Notes under the pieces: generated by a model
What the model was told of the DNA's origin: nothing
Seen by the model: only the letters and a program-made list of their open reading frames with translations
Databases searched by the model: none
In this document: piece by piece, positions 58,061 to 64,000 of the stretch
Layout: every line of letters starts with the position of its first letter
Numbering within the stretch: position 1 is the first letter of the stretch
Assembly (NCBI RefSeq): GCF_030272615.1
Contig: NC_081413.1
Coordinates: 551,302,136 to 551,366,135, forward strand
Direction: 5' to 3'
Length of the DNA: 64,000 nt
Origin: Cryptomeria japonica
Taxonomy: Eukaryota; Streptophyta; Pinopsida; Cupressales; Cupressaceae
Program-made: the position numbers and the translations under genes

Positions 58061-60112
58061 GGCTACTAAAATGATACATCATCACTCTCAGTGAATGTGA
58101 GACATGGTGATGATTTGAGACTTCCAACCATGGCTTGAAATTGACTTGTGTTTAGGTTGGACGGAACTAACGCTTCTTGGAGAGCTTGGTCCAAGATAGT
58201 TTTATGTGAGTGTGATAGGCACAAAATCTCTAGTATGAAAATGAGGGTTGGATTCTTATCCAATTGGTCTACAAGGTTATAATGTTTGGGCATGTATGCC
58301 GCTCTTGATGGTGCTCTTGATAAGACAAGTTTGCTATGATGGGTAAAAATATTGTATACAGGATCTTTGCCTTTGATGGTGATGGTAGCAACTTGTTCGT
58401 TGGAATCATAAAGATTATTGATAGTATACGTATATGTTGTGCATGTATAGTCTATCGTGTTATATTGGTTCTTACCCTAATGGGATGGACCTCCTTTCTC
58501 ATATGATGGGAGTGGATTACTGAACATGGTGCGATCTTTGTTGGAATTTTTTGCATTGTGGCCATCTACTTCTATGTTACCTTGATCAATGAGGTCTTGA
58601 ATGATGTCCTTTAGTCGATGGCAATTATTTGTCTTATGACCCTTTCCTTTGTGAAAGTCACAATACTAATTATCCCTCCACTATAGTGGTTTAATTTGAG
58701 GCTCATAATTCGATGTTTTTGGCAACATGATAAGATTAGAAGATTTTTTTTTTAATACCACTTCAAGAGGTTGTCCCAAATATGTATATGTCCGATTTGG
58801 TTTGTAAGTAGGGTACTTGTTCTTAGGTTCCTCTTGCTGCATGTTGGAAGGTTGATTATTTTGATTGTTTGGGAGTATCCTTGGTTGGTATTATTGTTTT
58901 GGCAATTATCAACAAGTCCTACAATTTTGACTATAGGTTGAGCAATTTTGACAGTCCTTGCATCAACAACACCATCATTTACAATCTTTTTGTTCTTAGG
59001 CCAAAACTTGGTTTCATGACTGTTATATGCTGGTCGTCGACCTTCTTTCTTGTCTTTATAAATTTTGACAAGTCCCTTCTTGATAAGGATTTTTTTTATT
59101 TTGAGCCCTTGGGATATCGTGTCTTTGAAAGAGTATGAACATTTGAATTCCAAGAAGAATTCCAATTTTTCATTTAGGTTTGAAATGAAAAGTTCAACCA
59201 ATTGTTCCTTCGGAAGTGGGAAGGAACGTCTGCTATAAAGATGCCTCTAGTGTTGTAAGAATGTTGAGAAAAACTCTCCATTTTTTTGTTTTGTGTTGCA
59301 TAAGTCATCCATGGAGACATCATGTTCTATGTTATGTGCATGATGAGTGATAAATTATTTCACTAATGCATCAAATGAGATAATTCCACCTGGCAAGCGT
59401 GAGAACAATTGCATAGTTGATCCTCCTAAGCTTTGAGGGAATAAGCGCATTAAATAGGTCTCATCGTATAGGCCACTTCTAAACATGCAGAGTAAAACTC
59501 ACACACATGGTCTCTTGGATCTCCCTTTCCCTTGTATTTGTCAAATTTGGGAGTTTTGAAATTGCATGGAAAAAGAGGCATGACCATGTTCCTATCAAAT
59601 GGATAGGGACAAATATCTTCGAGAGCATACTTCTTTTGTGATATTCCTAAAGTTACTTGTTGTGTGAGGTCTTATACTTGTTGTCTCAAGGAATCTATTT
59701 CCATAGGAGGAGGTGGATCATATTGGTAGTTTCTTTGTTGATATTGGTTGCCCCCATAATTGTAGGCATATCTTGTTCCTCTCTCGTTTTGATTTTTGTC
59801 TGGTTGTTGACTGTTTTGAGCTTGCTCGGGTTCCTCCCTAAGTTGTGATATGTCAAATTCTGAAGGGAGTTTTGCACCCTCTTGAGTAAGCCTTAGGAAA
59901 TGGGTGTCAGTGTTACCTCTATGAACTTCCTTAAAGAGTTTGTTGAACCTAGGGTTACTCGTTGCTTCTTCTATTTCTCATTGTGTAGGAGTAGCCGGAT
60001 CTTCTTGTCCTATTTTTTCATCATGAAAAGGGTTAACATCTTCGTCCTTGTCTAATTAATGAAGTGTTGTGTAGTGCTTTTGTCTCTAACTTTGAGACCG
60101 AGTTGTAGCCAT
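58061..60112 (-). pseudogene. Gypsy gag
   Basis: Gag starts at the ATG at 60110-60112 (MATTRSQS, then a stop). Blocks follow: DPPPPMEIDSLRQQV (59710), CPYPFDRNMVMPLFPCNFKT (59590), LMRLFPQSLGGSTMQLFSRL and a retrotransposon gag core near 59450-59340. LVELFISNLNEKLEFFLEFK comes at 59201. A zinc-knuckle variant, YCDFHKGKGHKTNNCHRLKD, sits at 58660. The sequence continues to KHYNLVDQLDKNPTLIFILE (58293-58066). At least one frameshift (about 59240) and many stops occur. It lies in the 5'-to-3' order expected for the gypsy pol regions at 57960-56098. Confidence 0.82.
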
Positions 60113-60538
60113 GTTGATTTTTTGTGAGATAAATGAAAAAGCTAGGTGGTTGATCCCCTCTTATAGTTCCAAGATTTGATGATGGTGGTGATGAGTTGAA
60201 ATGTTTTATGGATGAGTGATCTTTTTTAATAATTGTATGAAAAAAGTCCTCTTTGAGATTTGTTGCTTGGTTTTCAACAATTGTGAGATGACATGTAGCA
60301 AGGTGTGTGTTTTACAAAGCATAATCTACCTAGCTATGAGAGAATGTACTCAAAAGCTAGTTTTAACCTATCTATTGTGGAGCATAAAAATGGAACCAAG
60401 TAACTAAGACCTAATCCCACTCTTATGTACACATAGTGGAATACGAAAGAGCCTAGGGAGAGAGTTCACTTTGACTACTTCTTGTGTGAGAGAGAGAGAG
60501 AGAGAGTTAAGGAATATCTCTTAGGGTTTCTATTCCTT
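60113..60538 (-). other. Gypsy leader region
   Basis: Non-coding sequence between gag and the candidate LTR. It contains a (GA)n run at 60488-60506. No convincing PBS was found. Confidence 0.5.
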
Positions 60539-62044
60539 TGTTGTAATGAAGAGAAGTTGTGCAAAATGCAATGCAATGATCAATTAGACTAGGAGATGAA
60601 CAAAGATGCAAATATGAATTGAAAATGTAGAAACTAATTGAACTGAATCTAAGAGACCGAGTACAAAGAAGGGACGAAAATCCAAATGTGCACCTGTGAT
60701 TGAAATTTGGAGCTGATTGGGCAGGACTAGGGCACTGGGTGCCTTGGTTCCTGATACTACAAAAAGTTCAAATTCTGGAAACTGTTGTCTGAGAGTCTGT
60801 ACTATCAAACTGCCAAAAAATGCAAGAAAACTGAGAGGAATAGGGCACCACACCCTAGTCCTAGGAGGACCAAGGAACCACACCCTATTCCCTTAAGACT
60901 GACGTCAAATTGTGCAATTGGGTCTATACCTGTGTACTCTGTTAGTTTTGAAGATCATGCACTTAATTCTTGTACTTGCACCTACAACAAGAAAAATGGT
61001 GTCTAGGTGGCTATATAGGGTTTTTCCTTAGTCAAACCCCTTTCTTTTGTTATTTTCACCTCCAAAAATAGCCTATAATGTATTGAAAATGTGTGTGCAA
61101 GAATCTTGTGTGTATGCAAGATCCTAAATGAATAAAGAAAGTTTTACCCTATGCTTTGGAGAACAAACCCTAAATGATTGTAAATGTAAATGTAAATGCT
61201 TCAAATGACTAGTGCAATAAAGGATCTAAAGCATGAATGTAAATCTTAAAATGAATGTTATGAAGCTCATACAAAGACATGAAAATAACATGAAACCATA
61301 CCAAACCCTAAGGGAGAGGTACAAGCCAATCAACAGTCGATGATCTCCTATTATTCTTCAATGTCTTCAAAGATCCTAATTGATGTCGAAAATGATTGAT
61401 GAATGCTTGATTTTATGTTATAGACTCCACATAACCTATACTTTCACTTCATAAGAGGCTAGTTCAATTGCTAGATCTTCGATCCTTCAAATGATGAAAG
61501 GGAGGTTTTATGTAGGAGACCCTAACTTTGTTTTGAGTCATAGGCCGACATAGAAGTAATATGTTTCGCCAATCTCTTGGATTTAAATATTAAAATACCG
61601 CCAAAATATGCTCCTGAAATTCGGAGAGAAAAAGTTGGGACCACATTGGTACCGACATGGTCCGAACACACAGTCCGGCCAACTTTTCGCCAAATTTTTC
61701 GGGAAAGCAAGATAATATGATTTTAAAGCAAATTCCAAGAGTATGTGGGAATTTGCAACGTTTAGATATGCGAAATCGGGCCTTGAAGGTCGAAATAAGA
61801 CATAATTAGGGTATTTGATGAAATGATTAATTGAAAGAATAAAACAAAAAGGGGCACACTTAGGGTAAAGGGCCCAATTTTATGATGTGTAGAGGGATAA
61901 AAGAAGACCTTAAATTTAATTTAATTAATTAATTAAATTCTTAAGGAGGAATTGAAATGCAAGATGCAAACACACTAAGGTGGGAGCTAACCTAAGCGTG
62001 GAATTGTACCACCCAATTAAGGGTGTACAATTTATGATGCTACA
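60539..62044 (-). repeat. Candidate Gyp-H LTR
   Basis: In sense it starts TGTAGCATCATAAATTGTAC at 62044. The inner end is placed tentatively at TGTTGTAATG (60539). A TATA-like CCTATATAGCC lies in sense near 61008. The motif near 61028-61072 is shared with the candidate LTR ending at 3155. It is not similar to the Gyp-G LTR, although the reading frames on either side of Cop-C look like one polyprotein. The inner boundary and the PBS are uncertain. Confidence 0.5.
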
Positions 62045-62770
62045 TCTATGATGTTTAGTAGGGCCCCTTAGGATGTCTTTGTGATTTGGCAATATCTAAA
62101 AGAACTAAGGAAAAAACCTCCTTTTGAGAGTTGAATGGAATTTTGATGTTTATGGAATGAGTGTAAACCTTGGAGTTTCTACTAGGTGACTATGATTTTT
62201 GATGATTGATGTGAAATGTGTGAAATGATTTGTGAGAAGATGATGAAGTAGAGGAAAAAAGGATTTATGAAATATTAAAGATTGGAAAATGACTTAATGA
62301 GAGATGTCTAAATTTGAAGATAACTTGAGAAGACAAATTATGAAGGTTTTTAAGAAAATGACTTATGAAAGATGTGTGAGTAAAGATATGGAAGATGTTT
62401 GGATTTGATTTATGAAATGAAGTATGGTTTTGAAAAATAGAGAAAGATGAAATATATGTGAATGAGAAGTATGATTTGGAAATGATTTATGGAATATGTG
62501 AGTTTGAAGTGTGATTATGGAAGATATGTGAATTTGGAAATGATTATGGAAGATGTGTGAATTTGGAAATGATTACGCAAGATATAATATGTAAGGTGTA
62601 AAGCCTTTAGAATAGGTGATTGTGAATGTGATAAGTAATTCAGAAATGAAGTATGGTTTTGAAAAATGGAAAAAGATGAAATATATGTAAATAAGAATTA
62701 TGTTTTGGATATGATGTGTAAATAGGAAGTATGATTTGAAAATGAAGATTGAAGATGTGGAAATGATTTA
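62045..62770. repeat. Purine-rich degenerate tandem repeats
   Basis: A unit of about 75 bp (gaaatgaagtatggttttga...) occurs at about 62415-62485 and 62640-62715. Shorter units of the type gaaatgattatggaagatgtg repeat three times at 62510-62585. No gene is seen. Confidence 0.65.
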
Positions 62771-63520
62771 TTAGAATGGTAATCTCTATATAGCAGAAAA
62801 TTAATATCATCTAGAATTAATATAACCATCGATCAACAATTAAGTAAATTAATATAGTTATGAGAATGGTAATCTCTATATGGATAACAATAGCTATTGG
62901 TCATTCCTCATTTATTTGAGGGTTAGCTATTGTTTTTGAGAAGTGACCCCTTTAGATGAACTTTGCATTGGTCATAGAGATTCAAAATCATAGCTATTAT
63001 TGGATTATGCATCAAGGTAATACAGGCCAATATAGACCCCCACTAATAAGCTATTGTTATCCTTATTGATTTTGTCACAAACATAAGTTGTGTCGACAAA
63101 AGCCTCTTTACAAAGTTCATGTATCTATGATAAGACCAATCAAATATAGCTATTGTTTTTGGATAACAATAGCTATGGTTTTAGTGCTATATGTCTCCTG
63201 GTTGATGTCTCTATGGTAAGAGGGTATGACCATTTTACCCCTTCTAGCCAAAATATAGCTATTGTTTTTGGATAACAATAGCTATAGTTTTAGCACTTTT
63301 GTCGTCTAAAGTAGCGCTATTGTGCCGCAATGGCGCTATTGCTAGGTAGTTATCATAAATATAGCACTATTGCATAGTAGTTATAGCACTAATGTTTTTG
63401 AATTTTTGGCGCTATTATATTGGCATGTTGAATGATATAGTTTTAGCGCTCGTGTAGTCAGTAAGGAGGGGAGAAATGTGGAATTAATTAATGATTTATG
63501 AGAACAGTAATCTCTATATA
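62771..63520. repeat. Dispersed palindromic AGCTATTG / AACAATAGCT repeats
   Basis: Two identical 31-bp hairpins (63146-63176 and 63255-63285) have 12-bp perfect stems, atagctattgtt and aacaatagctat, around a 7-base loop. Related half-units and AGC(g/a)CTATTG variants recur about ten times. A second motif, gagaa(t/c)(g/a)gtaatctctata, occurs near 62775, 62862 and 63497. Confidence 0.85.
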
Positions 63521-63559
63521 GCTAGAGTGAAGAGGTACACTTGACCCACATAAGATGAA

Positions 63560-64000
63560 CTAAGTAATCTCTGCTACTTCCCATTGCATCTCTCTCATCA
63601 CCTCAGTTGTAGGGCCATGTCCCTATACTCCCTCCAGCACTCAAACCCTGTCCTATAAATGACTCACTCTATCCATCGGGTCATCCATCTCCCTCAATAC
63701 GAAAGTCAGCTCAGCCCCCCATGCAAATAATTAGACATCTCGAGTGGCAATCTTTGCATCCTTGTCATTTAGTTAGGCCTCTAAATCCTAGATGCAATCC
63801 TCAGTGGCGGTAAGATGTGTTTGTAACCGCACTATCATCACCTCCCGTAGATCTCCTCATCCTCTTCCACTTGTCGCTCCATGCCCCGCATCCATAGCAA
63901 CATATTCATCCTCACCACCCCCACCCATCTCTGCACCTCCTACACCTGCATCACCACCCATATCTAAACCTTCTCTACCCTCCACTCTCCCCCTTGGTGT
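63560..64000 (-). pseudogene. Edge of a decayed coiled-coil frame (147 codons, runs off the window)
   Basis: One minus-strand frame runs from 64000 to a stop at 63560-63562 with no frameshift. It starts glycine-rich (GGDAGVGGAEMGGGGEDEYV) and turns into a heptad-like helix (TEDCI*DLEA*LNDKDAKI, then MDDPMDRVSHL*DRV). Seven internal stops (three TAG, two TAA, two TGA) sit where CAG, CAA or CGA codons would fit the coiled coil. I do not recognise the protein. A transposase- or retrotransposon-associated coiled coil is possible. Confidence 0.5.

Noticed and set aside
62220-63450. CRISPR-like array
   Set aside because: Repeats are palindromic and irregularly spaced, there are no uniform spacers, and the rest of the window is plant retrotransposon DNA.

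Overview
The window is a block of plant repetitive DNA with no intact host gene that I can support. It looks like a large, retrotransposon-rich land-plant nuclear genome. A conifer or other gymnosperm is my best guess, from the 1.3-1.5 kb AT-rich LTRs, deep nesting, heavy decay and low gene density, but the sequence does not prove it. Almost every coding signal is a broken Ty1/copia or Ty3/gypsy polyprotein; the rest are a LINE ORF1 remnant, a tRNA-derived SINE and a few decayed unknown reading frames. Family names (Cop-A, B, C, D; Gyp-G, H) are labels used only here.

Left part (1-10.9 kb): a decayed protein of unknown family (minus strand, 8-1758), a candidate LTR up to 3155, a second decayed frame (about 3490-4330), a 1.3 kb purine-only GA tract (5050-6330), AT-rich DNA with small inverted repeats, a SINE with a 16-bp target-site duplication (9641-10010), and a LINE ORF1 fragment cut off at 10893.

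Middle-left (10.9-25.2 kb): a chained arrangement on the minus strand. A Cop-B LTR (10894-12255) and Cop-B gag-pol are joined to a Cop-A leader and PBS, then a Cop-A LTR (16178-17599), Cop-A gag-pol carrying a solo Cop-A LTR (19879-21310, TSD TACTC), a second Cop-A LTR (23583-25001) and a short Cop-B LTR piece (25002-25159).

Right part (25.2-62 kb): a retrotransposon tower. Gyp-G (LTR 25160-26501, integrase to reverse transcriptase up to 31687) was hit by Cop-C, whose LTRs lie at 31688-33129 and 54968-56097. Cop-C was hit twice by Cop-A copies: A3 (36942-45819, plus strand) and A4 (47502-54610, minus strand, TSD ATCCC). A3 was hit by a solo Gyp LTR (38362-39843, TSD CCATC) one base before the end of its 5' LTR. 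A4 was hit by a Cop-D element, now reduced to one LTR (49732-50978) with loss of A4's reverse transcriptase. Beyond 56097 a gypsy gag-protease region continues to 60112, with a different candidate LTR up to 62044. The last 2 kb hold tandem and palindromic repeats and the edge of a decayed coiled-coil frame.

None of the elements looks autonomous: each has stops, frameshifts or deletions. A3 and the frame at the right edge show many CAG-to-TAG, CAA-to-TAA and CGA-to-TGA changes, as expected from deamination of methylated cytosine. Shared parts make the three main copia families close relatives: an initiator-Met tRNA PBS (TGGTATCAGAGC) and a polypurine tract AAAGGGGGAGAT. All boundaries, TSDs and homologies were read by eye; no database search was run.
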